A DNA stretch of 64,000 bases from positions 3,658,001 to 3,722,000 of the forward strand of contig VCCP01000004.1 in assembly GCA_005765155.1 (NCBI GenBank), written 5' to 3'. The DNA is from Zelopaecilomyces penicillatus (lineage: Eukaryota; Ascomycota; Sordariomycetes; Hypocreales; Pseudodiploosporaceae). The position numbers were made by a program, and so were the translations under genes. Shown here in pieces: positions 10,661 through 21,155 of the stretch. A model generated the notes under the pieces. The model saw only the letters and a list, made by a program, of their open reading frames with translations. It did no database searches and was not told the DNA's origin. The first letter of the stretch is position 1, and the number at the start of each line of letters is the position of its first letter.

Positions 10661-11669
10661 ATGGCAACCACGGTTGAAAGCCAGTTCAAGCACGGCGACG
10701 TGAGTTTCTACTCAAAGACCTGGCAGGTAAGATTCCGTTCCGTTCGAGAAGATGTATCAGGCTGGGCTCTTAGCAATGGAAGCCAAGTAAAATTCTCGGC
10801 TAATAGAGATGGAAACAAAGGCTACAGGTCCAATTAAGGCCAGGCTCGTTTTTGTGCATGGGTTCAGCGAACATATCAACCGCTATAATGACTTCTTTCC
10901 CAAGCTTGGAGAGCACGGCATCGAGGTTATGTCCTGGGATCAGCGTGGCTGGGGCCGCAGCGTGACGAAGCCTGCTGAAAAGGGTCTTACGGGTCCAACA
11001 TCCCAAGTCATTGCCGACGTAGCGGCCTTCATCAGCGACAAGTTGCCTTCAGATGTCCCCGTCTTTGTCATGGGCCATTCCATGGGCGGCGGTGAGGTAT
11101 TGACGCTTGCTGGCGATAACCAGTATAAGGACTTGGTAAGTCAGGTCCGTGGCTGGATTCTTGAGGCCCCTTTTATCGGTTTTGCAAAAGGCGAGGAGCC
11201 CAGCTTCATAAAAATCTACGCAGGTCGACTAGTTGGCCGGTTGCTCCCTCGGCAACAGCTCAAGCATGTTGTGCCACCTGAACAACTCACCCGCGATCTA
11301 GCTATTGTCGAGTCAGTACGCAATGACCCCCTGTGTCACAACACAGGCACCCTTGAGGGTATGGCTTCGCTCCTGGATCGCACGGCAACTCTTTCTTCTG
11401 GGGCTATCCAGCTAGGCAGCCACGTACAGGGCATCCTGCTCGCCCATGGCACTCAAGACCTGACATGTAGTTATGAAGCTGCTAAAAACTGGCTGGAACA
11501 GCAAAACGGAGTAGCTGATAAGAGTTTGAAGTCTTATGACGGTGGTTATCACCAGCTGCATACGGATCACTGCAAGGAGGACTTCGCCAAGGACTTGGTG
11601 GAGTGGATTTTGCAGCGTTGCGGAGGCAGCAATGACGATGTGGATGCGCCAATTGGGTCGAAACTGTAA
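10661..11669 (+). CDS. Monoacylglycerol lipase-like alpha/beta hydrolase
   Basis: Spliced model join(10661..10726,10809..11669) gives 308 residues. The intron (82 bp) has a GTAAGA donor and an AG directly before the ATG at 10809, so the second exon alone could mimic a start. Exon 1 adds a 22-residue beta-strand segment (VSFYSKTWQ) expected of the family. The fold shows the VFVHGFSEH oxyanion region, the SWDQRGWGRS loop and the nucleophile elbow GHSMGG (Ser at residue 113). An acid segment (GTQDLTCSY) and a late His in GYHQLHTD complete the triad. Yju3/MGL enzymes hydrolyse monoacylglycerols to glycerol and fatty acid on lipid droplets and the ER. No signal peptide or membrane anchor is seen. 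Substrate is inferred from the family. Confidence 0.85.
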
Positions 11670-13557
11670 TCTTGGATCTACCAACATGAGGGAAGAGGGA
11701 CATGTAATTCTTGCCATTTAATTTTGGCTATTTAATCCTTTGGGGAATGTGGGCACATTATGTCTGTCTGGCCTATTGGATATTAGGGGGAAGCGGAAGG
11801 GCACTTTGTTTTATCTCTAGCCGCGTGCTCAGGTCTTCATAAGCGAATATATAAGTTCGACAATTCTTCTTTTGATGGTTATACGCACTGGTACTCATAC
11901 TCATCTCTCCATTGCTGAGCGATAGGGGAAAGCCTGTATGAAGAAAAAGTAAATGCAATAATGCTAGGAATACCCACATGCTCGGTTGGTCTCGGAAACG
12001 CACGCGATGTTTATTGGGCACTGCACGTTTCAGAACGGAGACTTCGAGCGTTGCATCCCGAGGGTACAAAGCCTGAAAGGTGGGTGGAAATCGGATGTCC
12101 ACCGTACAACATGGCATTCATAATAAGAGCGATGAGTGCTGCATGAGCTGTGACAGGTTTTTCTTCTTTTCTTCTCTTGTTTACCATTGTGTCTTTAGCC
12201 TCGACAACAAACGTCTCAGGTTGTGCGATGCTGGTGAGGTTCTGTTGTGAGACCGCCCACGAACCACCACTGCGCATCTACCAAATATGAACCAAGAGAA
12301 TGTACCAACGCACACTGGCACCTAAAACGGTTCCAAGATATCGCCAGGCTTCTCATACTCTTCGCTCATCGACTAAAAGCTACTGATATATGTTTTTCTC
12401 GGCCAAAGGTGGTTAGAGGTGGGGCTGACACTTTACAGACTATGGCTTTTCGTTGATTTCCTCCACGAGACAGATCCCTGAAAACGTCATGTCAATCTTT
12501 ACATGGAACAACATCAGAAAACGGCAACGCCATAGCCTGGCTCTCAATCAAAGTTGTGAGGCCTCACAAGTACGTAACGTGAGGGTGTTGGCCAAGAAGT
12601 CCGCAGACTGGCCCAGGTAGACGATCGACAGGAATCAGGGCCGTGATCCCTCAGTGATGCCAACCACCACCACCAGCCCCCACCATTGATCCCCGCTTAT
12701 TAACCATCGCACTCTAATAGACTCAAAATGGCAGTGAGTGGACACACGACAACGCATTATTGCGGTTGCCCATATACCATCCATCTCATCAGATGACGTT
12801 ATAATCACTGTGCTCGCCGCGCTGTCGCATAACGCCCCAGACCGGACCGGAACTGCCACAGTAACCTCTCTCCCTCCTCCTAGGCACTTCGTGCGGGGCT
12901 TCTCATTTGTTGCCGATGCATCAGATGCTGCCTTGGGATTAATACTATTGTTTCCAAGTCCTCCCTCAGATGTTGGACACACGTGTTTCATTACAGCCAG
13001 TTGCCAGTTTCTCCCCTCCCAGGTGGCGTGTGTGCTAAATCGTGTGCCAATCGCGTGCCCATTTGCTCCGGCCGTACACGGAGTACACACCACTATTAAT
13101 AACAAACTTGGCAGAGAGAAGGACTTGCCCAGTCATTGGCCGTCTCGCTTTCATTTTGGTTTCCCTGCATTCGGAAGTACGCCTCATCTCCGGCTTTCGG
13201 GTCGAGCTTCCAGGGCACAGCTTCCAGGGCCCTTGGTGCACGACGTACCTACCTACGATGACGACCGACAGCTTGGCTTATGGCGCCTAATACCTCCTAT
13301 GTAGCGCTTCGCCGCATCACATCCTTTCCGCTGTTCCGCAGTTGATGCGCCAGTCCAGCCAACTGATTGAGTCGCTAGCTTAACCAGGCATCAGTAATAT
13401 ACAATGGACGCTCCCCGTCTTGACTCCACTGGCTCCCCGCCATGAAATTTCGAATTGGGTCAACTCTCGTGCTTCATTATCACCTCCACTGCTCACCTCA
13501 TCGTCACAGCATCGCTGACTTAATTTGTTCTTACTCTGGCCACCTCGCCCAGGCACA
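11670..13557. other. Intergenic region between the lipase-like gene and the CDF transporter
   Basis: 1.9 kb in which I see no convincing gene. A 188-codon open frame (12738-13304, plus) and an overlapping 156-codon minus frame have biased, unstructured translations and no motifs. The last few hundred bases, rich in CT and CAC, should contain the promoter and 5' UTR of the CDF gene. Confidence 0.5.
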
Positions 13558-14925
13558 ATGACGCCGGACGCGAGTAACACCATCACGCACCATCCCAGTG
13601 TATATCATCTCCAGCATCCGTCTGCAAACCGCAGCAGCCCCCGGTCACCAGCTGTTCACCATGCTTCCAGCACTGCTGTGGAGCCCGTGGATTTGGTGTC
13701 CGACCATGATGCTGTCGAGCGCCACCCTTCGCTAGCTACCGATGTGGAGAGCCAGGTCACGGCTGCTGGCCGCAACTCTCGTATCCCACGACTTGCAGTT
13801 GAGAGCGATCCATATGGTCTCTCGTTCAGCTACAAGACGGATTCAGACCTCGACCAAATCAAGGCCAATTCGTCCCGTAAGAGGGATGGTAGCCGCATTA
13901 GCTCAAAAAAGACTAGCCCCAAGCGCGACCACCGCAAGGTTCGGGGCTTCTACGAGAACCAGAATGCCGCCATCGAACGCATGCTCAAATCGGTCGAGGA
14001 GCATCGCGCTGAAGCACGTCAGGAGCTTGGTGACGACCAGCTCAAGTTCCGTATCGCAATATACGGCTCGCTGGCAGCCAATATCATACTTACCGCTCTA
14101 CAGCTTTATGCTGCGATTTCCTCTAGATCACTGTCCCTCTTCACCACCATGGCAGATGCCATCTTCGATCCATTAAGCAACTTAGCTTTGATTCTCTCAA
14201 ACCGTGCCATCAAGCGGGTCGATCCGCGGCGCTTCCCGGCGGGCAAGGCTCGCCTGGAGACTGTTGGCAATATCGTTTTTTGCTTCCTCATGACCACGGT
14301 ATCCATGATTATCATCGCATTTGCGGCTCAGGATCTGGCGACAAATGATAGCCATAAGGAGTTTTATCTTCCATCAGTACTAGCCGTGTGCGGAGCCTTT
14401 TTGACCAAGTTCTCACTCTTCCTCTACTGTTGGTCTATAAAGGACAAATATAGCCAGGTTAACATTCTGTGGCAAGACCACCGCAACGACCTTCTCGTTA
14501 ATGGTTTTGGTATCCTCACATCCGTCGGCGGTGCAAAGCTGGCCGGGTGGATCGACCCAATGGGTGCTATCCTCTTATCTGTTCTCATATCAGGCAATTG
14601 GCTGCGAACCGCTTTTGGAGAGTTCCTACTTCTCGTAGGCGTGGTTGCCCCAGTCGATATACAACAGCTAATTACCTATGTGTGCCTGACTCACTCTGAC
14701 GCTATTCAGGGTATCGACACAGTCAGGGTATATCATTCCGGTCCTCGCCTCATCGCCGAAGTGGACATTGTCATGGATCCTACGGGGACACTCACAGAGA
14801 CGCACGATGTGGCTGAGGAGCTCCAATTCAAGTTAGAGAGCCTGCCTGACATTGAACGGGCATATGTCCATATCGACTACGAAACTACTCATAAACCTGA
14901 GCATGCCTACAAGAAGGACCTGTAG
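13558..14925 (+). CDS. Cation diffusion facilitator, probable manganese transporter
   Basis: An intronless gene of 455 residues. The frame is open further upstream but 13558 is the first ATG. The N-terminal 150 residues are hydrophilic and Ser/His/basic-rich. The membrane region starts near residue 168 with IAIYGSLAANIILTALQLYA. The metal site carries the DxxxD form in both key helices: DAIFD (Asp200) and DHRND (Asp307). In CDF phylogeny DxxxD marks the Mn type, whereas Zn transporters have HxxxD. The end (about residues 375-445) is the cytosolic dimerisation domain (ZT_dimer), with VDIVMDPTGTLTETHDVAEE and a YVHIDYE strand. Such proteins export Mn from the cytosol into Golgi, vacuole or the exterior; which one is not shown by the sequence. 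Confidence 0.87.
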   Translation: MTPDASNTITHHPSVYHLQHPSANRSSPRSPAVHHASSTAVEPVDLVSDHDAVERHPSLATDVESQVTAAGRNSRIPRLAVESDPYGLSFSYKTDSDLDQIKANSSRKRDGSRISSKKTSPKRDHRKVRGFYENQNAAIERMLKSVEEHRAEARQELGDDQLKFRIAIYGSLAANIILTALQLYAAISSRSLSLFTTMADAIFDPLSNLALILSNRAIKRVDPRRFPAGKARLETVGNIVFCFLMTTVSMIIIAFAAQDLATNDSHKEFYLPSVLAVCGAFLTKFSLFLYCWSIKDKYSQVNILWQDHRNDLLVNGFGILTSVGGAKLAGWIDPMGAILLSVLISGNWLRTAFGEFLLLVGVVAPVDIQQLITYVCLTHSDAIQGIDTVRVYHSGPRLIAEVDIVMDPTGTLTETHDVAEELQFKLESLPDIERAYVHIDYETTHKPEHAYKKDL

Positions 14926-16140
14926 ACGGCACTAGAAGGTAATGCAACGGCTGTGCAGAGAGTTCAGCAAGGAATGTTCACATTTGGAGCCGAACGGTAC
15001 TTTCCGGATGGCTATACGAGAAGATACTGTCTTTTTCTACTTAGTGCACACTTGCCACACTGCTAAAGTGTGGTTTATTATTACGATATTCCATATCAAA
15101 GGTTCGGCTTTACATAAACGAAGAAGCTGTCTCTATTGAATCACAAATCCACTCACAATGTCACGTTTTTGTATATTCCTTCAGTGACTTTCAACCCTCG
15201 TGGTCCTGTTCCTAAGTTGAACATATCTACCTAGTTCAACTGCCACTTCTGCTGAGTCGGAGCTGGATCAGAATGGCTGGGCATTACACCAGGATGTTCT
15301 GCCTAATGATAGAGTGGATAACATACCAATTCATTCGACGCCTTATCGCTCAACACGTCTCATGAAATCGCGAGCTAGTGTTATCCGGCGTTACCCACAG
15401 CCTATGCAAGCGAGCAGCCAAGCAATGGAAGGGGTCAGTGACCTAGAGCGCAGCGACACCTTTTCCTATGTATCTGTGGTCAGAGCCTCTCGCCAAGCAG
15501 CAGCCTTACCAAAAACCGAATTCTGAGAGCTCACTATTGTTTTGCGGATTAGAACGCTTACTAGCAATGCAATCACAGGACCATAGCAGCTGAGCGGCGA
15601 TCTTCAAAGCCCATGTGGGGTGAGCGCGGGGGCGGGTGGCTGGAGACATAAGAGAAGAGCGACGGATCTCAATGCTCAAGCAAGGTTAAACCCCCATGAG
15701 TAAGGTATTGCACCTTGTGAATAGCTGTTGGTTATCTTAGCATAAATCAAGCTCCCTGATCTGCTATGGTTCAATCCTACAGATTTTGGACCTTGTTGCA
15801 TCCTGCTACGACTGCTAGCGACTTACAACTGCCGTTGTGTATTTCACTGTTATTACATCTCAATCATACTATCTGCATTCTCAAGGTAGCTCCGAATGCT
15901 GTCCCCATCCACTTCGTGGAAGGGTTGGCGCACAGACCGGCACATTTGGGTCACCATCGGCAAGTGTGACGATGTTGGCCGGAGCAGGATGCCCACCCAC
16001 TGTTCATTGTAAAGGTGTAATTAGAATGCCTTAAGTTAGTGCCTTCAGTTGTAAATGTGCGGGCTTGTGCCAGGTTTGGGCAAAAAAAAACCAGGTCTCT
16101 CTGTACGAAGTGATTTTGCATGTCTGCTTGGTGCTTCATA

Positions 16141-16237
16141 CCAGTACCTACCTCATACCTCTACTACCAGGTAACTAGTAGGTACTAAGGTACTTACCTT
16201 ACTTAGGTAGGTAAGGTAAAAACTACCAAGGTAGGCG
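16141..16237. repeat. TACCTAGGTA-type palindromic motif cluster with an inverted repeat
   Basis: A tract of GTACCTACC, TAGTAGGTACTAAGG and TTAGGTAGG words. It includes a perfect 8-bp inverted repeat, TACCTTAC (16195-16202) and GTAAGGTA (16211-16218), separated by 8 bp. Similar in wording to the cluster at 10303-10425. Confidence 0.6.
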
Positions 16238-16959
16238 ACATCATAATTTCTCGCCTTGGTTTCTTGCAGGTTCCTCCCTGCAAGCACGTCTCCCCGTCGT
16301 CCTCTGCAGGCACACGCGCGTGCTTTGTATTTCTTTGTTGAGTAAGTGATACAGCACTACGTTGGAACGCCATGCATTTACAAGTTCGGATGCTACCCCT
16401 AATGTGAATGTGATTTTTTTCCTCTTATACATGTACTGTAGTCCATGCAGTCAACAAATATGTCTCAGTGACTATACGTGCCATTGGCTCGTCCTTTTCT
16501 GTACTACTTGGCTGCATTTGAGCGATTCCAAGGAAAAAGCATTGGATATAATATAAGGATGCGGCGTCCGGAACGAAGCACCAGAGCCGACAAGCCAGAA
16601 TGCGATGCGCGGATGCGGCAAAATGCAGTTATGTGCTGGGGGGGCACGGGTAGTGACGTGGACTGGGTGCTAAGCTTGTCGAATTGCAGACGGGAACCTC
16701 TATTTCGCATACCTACTGTAGATACCTTCTAATCAGTAGACTAATAGTACCTAGTGCTAGTACCAACGAGAGAGTGGACGAAGGAAGGAGCAGTTTTGTA
16801 CAGATGGCGCAAGAGTAGAGATTCTTTGGCTTTTAGACAAAGCTTACTTGGCAGAGGGGATTCTAGAACACCGGAAACGGAGACAATATCAAATCAAATG
16901 TGGGCTGGCAGTGTCAAACACGTAAGGAAAGAGACAGGCTTGGTGTTTTACCGCCTACC

Positions 16960-17000
16960 CAGGTGCCTAGTACCTACCTGGCTTGCTACCTAGTTCCTAT
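16960..17000. repeat. TACCTAGGTA-type motif cluster
   Basis: Short tract with the words CTACCCAGGTG, CTAGTACCTACC and CTACCTAGTTCC, in the gap upstream of glycogenin. Confidence 0.5.
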
Positions 17001-17503
17001 GTAACACTAAAACAAGTTGAAACCATAGTTTTGCGCCAGGCGGTGTTGCTGTCGAAACTTCTTGTCAGTTTAGTACTGTACCCGTTGTAATGAGTGCTCA
17101 GTGTTCCTGGCAGAGGTTTGCTGCGTCAAAGAAGCACAAGCCACCTGCAAATTAGCTGCGTCATGGCTGATGGGAACGCAGCCACAGCGGAACGGGTGCA
17201 ATGTGTATGTAATCAAAGACATTGTTTTTGTTTTTTTAGTTACAGAACGCGTGAGTGTCTGAGAAGTAATGTTTTTGTCATTGGCAATTGCTTTCAGGTA
17301 CCATCGGAATAACGGTGGTGTTTTATGTAGTTAGTACATACATAAATACACCGAGTTTATGTGTTGAGGAACCAACGGTACCCACCGCAGTAGCATGACT
17401 TGCATGACATGACACCCACGTCGCGTTATTTTGCTCCCTTGTGTCCCCACCACCAAAGATTCAAAGTTCGTGTTTGGATTCTCAGAGGGAAGTGCGAGAG
17501 AGA

Positions 17504-17540
17504 TACACACACACATATATATACATATATATATATAATA
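17504..17540. repeat. (AC)n(AT)n microsatellite
   Basis: A compound dinucleotide repeat: a short AC run passing into about 25 bases of AT/TA, in the gap upstream of glycogenin. Confidence 0.85.
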
Positions 17541-18214
17541 TGAAGAAGGGTTTATATTCCAGTTGAGTGATGCTTTATCCCTTTGGTCAACAAATAACAA
17601 ACGATCCAAGAGGAAGAGATGGGATGCTGCCAGGTTGTGTCACTTTATTAGACGCTGTGCAATACAGTCGTACCAACGCTTGCTTATCTACAAGGCACCC
17701 GTCCTGCGATTGGTGCGTTGCGTGTGCCTGTAGATTATTCAAGGAAATGCCTGGTCTGGTGCGTGCATGCATTGTGCATTGTATGCATGCAATCTGCATG
17801 TACAATCTTCAACGGACCCCAGACTGCTTGCTTGTTTGTCCTACCCGTAGTTGTAGTATTTTATAATAGTGGGCAAGCAAGTCGGAACTAAGGCTCCCTA
17901 TAATAATAGTGTGTTCATTTTGAGACCTTGCAGTGGCGTCATGTCGCCTGCGTTTTTGAGAGAGGTACAAGCTCGGTCATTTTTGCCCTTCGCGCGGTTT
18001 AACGGTGACGCCCTCCAAGTTCCAAACCCAACATAATGACCATAAATCTCTCTTCCGGCTCCCACCTCTGACGGCCCACCACTCTCACCAGCTCCATCGT
18101 CCCATCTTTCGCCTCGTCGCCTCATCTTCCCGTGTCAATACTCTCTTCCTCTATGGACGCTCGACCGTGTGACTCGTAGCGCAATTGGAGCCTTCGACCT
18201 GCTTTGGGCTTGCG

Positions 18215-21155
18215 ATGACTGCGCCAAGCGGGGGCGAGCATGTCTATGCTACGGTTTGTGCTTGCCAGACACTCTGAGCTGCCTCAGCTTCGATGCAACT
18301 AGCTGACCATGTTTGTGCCTCGTCGCCTTTCCGCTACAGCTTCTTCTGAACGATTCCTACCTGCCAGGTACGCAATGCTTGGGCCAATGTGTTTCGCATT
18401 CTCTGGTGCTGACAAACTCTGAAAGGCGCTCTCGTTTTGGCTCACTCGCTACGAGATGGCGGCACCAGAAAGAAGCTCGCCGTTCTGGTCACGCTCGACT
18501 CCGTTAGCTCCGATGCCATCACACAGCTCAGGGTGAGTATCCATCGCCTGCTATCTAGCTGGACAGTATCGCTTGGCCATGCTGACCTCGGATCCTGTTG
18601 CTTGCTTGCGCCATGAGCAGACAGTCTACGATTATGTGTTGCCCGTGCCACGCATACGCAACGGCAGCCCAGCCAATTTGTATCTCATGAACCGCGCCGA
18701 TCTGCACTCTGCATTCACAAAAATTTGCCTCTGGAAGCAAACGCAGTTCTCCAGGATTGTCTACATTGACGCTGATGTTGTTGCCTACCGTGCTCCGGAC
18801 GAATTATTCACTCTGCCGCATGCTTTTGCAGCTGCACCCGACATCGGATGGCCGGACATTTTCAACACCGGTGTTATGGTTTTAACACCTGACCTGGGCG
18901 AGTACTATGCCCTCCTAGCTATGGCTGAGAGAGGAATATCCTTTGATGGCGCCGACCAGGGCCTGCTCAACATGTACTTTAAAAATAATTTCCACCGTCT
19001 GTCCTTCACATACAACGTAACTCCATCGGCACATTACCAATACCTTCCGGCATATCGGCATTTCCAGTCTAGTATCAACATGGTTCACTTCATCGGTGCT
19101 AACAAGCCTTGGTTTGCCGGGCGCCATGCCTCTTATGGAGGCGGGGCCTTAGATGAAATGATCGGAAGGTGGTGGGCGGTATATGATCGTCATTACAGAG
19201 CCCGCGTATGTCATCGATAGTTGCTATTTGAGCCTCGCTCATAAACTGACCTAGCACAATAGGAGTCTTCGTCACAATGGTCCCATTCATCTACCGGACA
19301 ACCACAACACTTGTCCAGCAGTGGTTTTCATTCCCCCTCACAACTGGTGCAGTCAGGTCAGCCATGGCATGCTGGTGAGCATAATCGAGGCCACCAGGAT
19401 CCCGGGGTTGCGCAATGGAGTTATCAGGCGCATTTGCAACCGCCATCTCAGCAGCAGCATCCTTCTACCCACACGGCTCATAGTCATGGCCATGGACAGG
19501 AGCCAGGGCGACACTATGAAAGCCAGCATGAACACCACCATCCAAATGCATATGAAAACCAACACCAGCACCAACATCATAAATATCAACATCCCCCTGG
19601 TGAGCAGGAAGTGAACCCGGCCACACATTTTGCACAACCTGCTCCTTTTGGCGAATCGGTTAATCATAACTCGAGAGTAGACACTGAAACCCAACCAGAA
19701 GAGCAGACTCACCAACACCATCATGGAGATAAATCTCAAATGGAATCGCGAGATGAGTTAACTCGCACAATCGAGACGCATAGTTGGGATGCTCAAAGGT
19801 AAAGGAGTTCCGTACCCTTTCTAACCAACAACAACAACAACCCAAAAAGCAGTATGTGTGACAAGCTAAACGAACGCGCCTTCAATAGACAACCTCCCCC
19901 TGCCTACTCAAAACCCGAGGCTGAGAACTTTCCTTCAACTCACTATGAAATGTCAAGAGATGTCACTCCATTCGTACCACCTGAACGGTATCCAAGCCCC
20001 CCCAAGGATATGTGGTATGAAGTTCCAAAGGAACCTCCCGCACCCCCTTCTCATCCCCCACGACACATTTTCCCCTGGGAGGGTAATCAACATAGACCAT
20101 CTAGATCCTTTACCGACGATAAGAGACATGAGAAAGTCGCCGAGGCGGGTTCCCTTGTCGACCCCCCTGGTGAAGACATGGATACCAAGAATGATTTCTT
20201 GCCCTCAATCAAGTCATCTACAGTAGGAGACTCAACCACGGAGGCTACGAGTCATGAACCAGTGATTCCATCTACTCCCACTATCAATACGCTTCATTTG
20301 GATCCGTGGACCTCATTCTCGCGGATCAATGCTTGGGACGACGTACCCGGTATTGGTCGTTATGTTGACGGGTTCGAAAAACACCGGCGCAGAAACTTTC
20401 AAGGTGGACGAGGAGGATCTATAGCTGGGCAGGGCGCCAGTGTACGGGATGGGGTGAAGCTGCGGGGCCTTAGGGTGACCGACTTCCCAAGTGAAGTCGA
20501 GCGCCCCAGTCTACCAGTTACTCCAGCCCCAGTCCGGCGTCCATCGTTCTGGGGCCAGACGGGCGACGATCAGACGGGCGATGGTTCTCGACCACATCTT
20601 CCCGAGGCCGAAGGAGTTCCATCTCAGGCCGAATGGGTATGTGTGCACGGAAGGCTGTGGAATCCCACAGACTGCCTTTGCGATGTAACTGACTTGGTGC
20701 TGCAACACAAGGACCCCACCACGCAGCTTCAGAAGCTGGCTAAGCATCAGTATGAGGCACTGATGCGCAGGCTTGGAGGGGAGGAAATTGAGCCGCTTGG
20801 GACCACGAACCATGAGATACCCTCTCGGCCTCTACCGTTTGGATCAGAGGATATCAAATCACCTTTGCATGTTTCCCAAGCTGTTTCAAACGTGCTCAGT
20901 CCACAACCAGTCAAGATTGGCGCATCTACAACAACAATGAGTCTGGAGCGCAACATGAGCCAGGTCGAAATAGCGGAGTGTGAGGTTGACAACTCATCAG
21001 AAGTAATGACACCGGGAACTACAGTACCAACACAAGAGCCTAAGCCTTGCACCTCAAACTCAACGACAGAGGGGAACAAGGAGGGCGTGGCGGAGTCGCC
21101 ATTACAAGATGTTGGTGTGGTCGCTAAAAAAGAGAAGAACGCGGTTGATGCATGA
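18215..21155 (+). CDS. Glycogenin (self-glucosylating glycogen primer) with long C-terminal tail
   Basis: Spliced model join(18215..18253,18340..18367,18426..18532,18621..19205,19263..19798,19853..21155) gives 865 residues. Residues 9-250 are a GT8 glycosyltransferase domain: YATLLLNDSYLPGALVLAHS at the start, the metal-binding D108-A-D110 in YIDADVV, FNTGVMVL, and FDGADQGLLN. HYQYLPAY carries Tyr197 and Tyr199, matching the position of the autoglucosylated tyrosine of animal glycogenin (IYSYLPA). Residues 254-432 are His/Gln-rich and low complexity. Then come PPRHIFPWE (about 500-508), a motif common to fungal glycogenins, and a WNP-x-x-CLCDVTDLV segment. The enzyme attaches glucose to its own Tyr to prime glycogen synthase. 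Five introns of 53-88 bp cluster toward the 5' end. Intron ends were chosen so that the GT8 sequence is continuous. Confidence 0.88.

Larger units (their letters stand above)
14926..18214. other. Gene-free region upstream of glycogenin
   Basis: 3.3 kb without a supportable gene; all open frames are short and overlap on both strands. It contains two clusters of the TACCTAGGTA-type motif (16.14-16.24 and 16.96-17.00 kb) and an AC/AT microsatellite at 17504-17540. The last 150 bases are CT-rich and likely include the glycogenin 5' UTR. Confidence 0.5.

Noticed and set aside
12738..13304. 188-codon plus-strand open frame upstream of the CDF gene
   Set aside because: Biased, motif-free translation overlapped by a 156-codon minus frame; lies where promoter and 5' UTR are expected.
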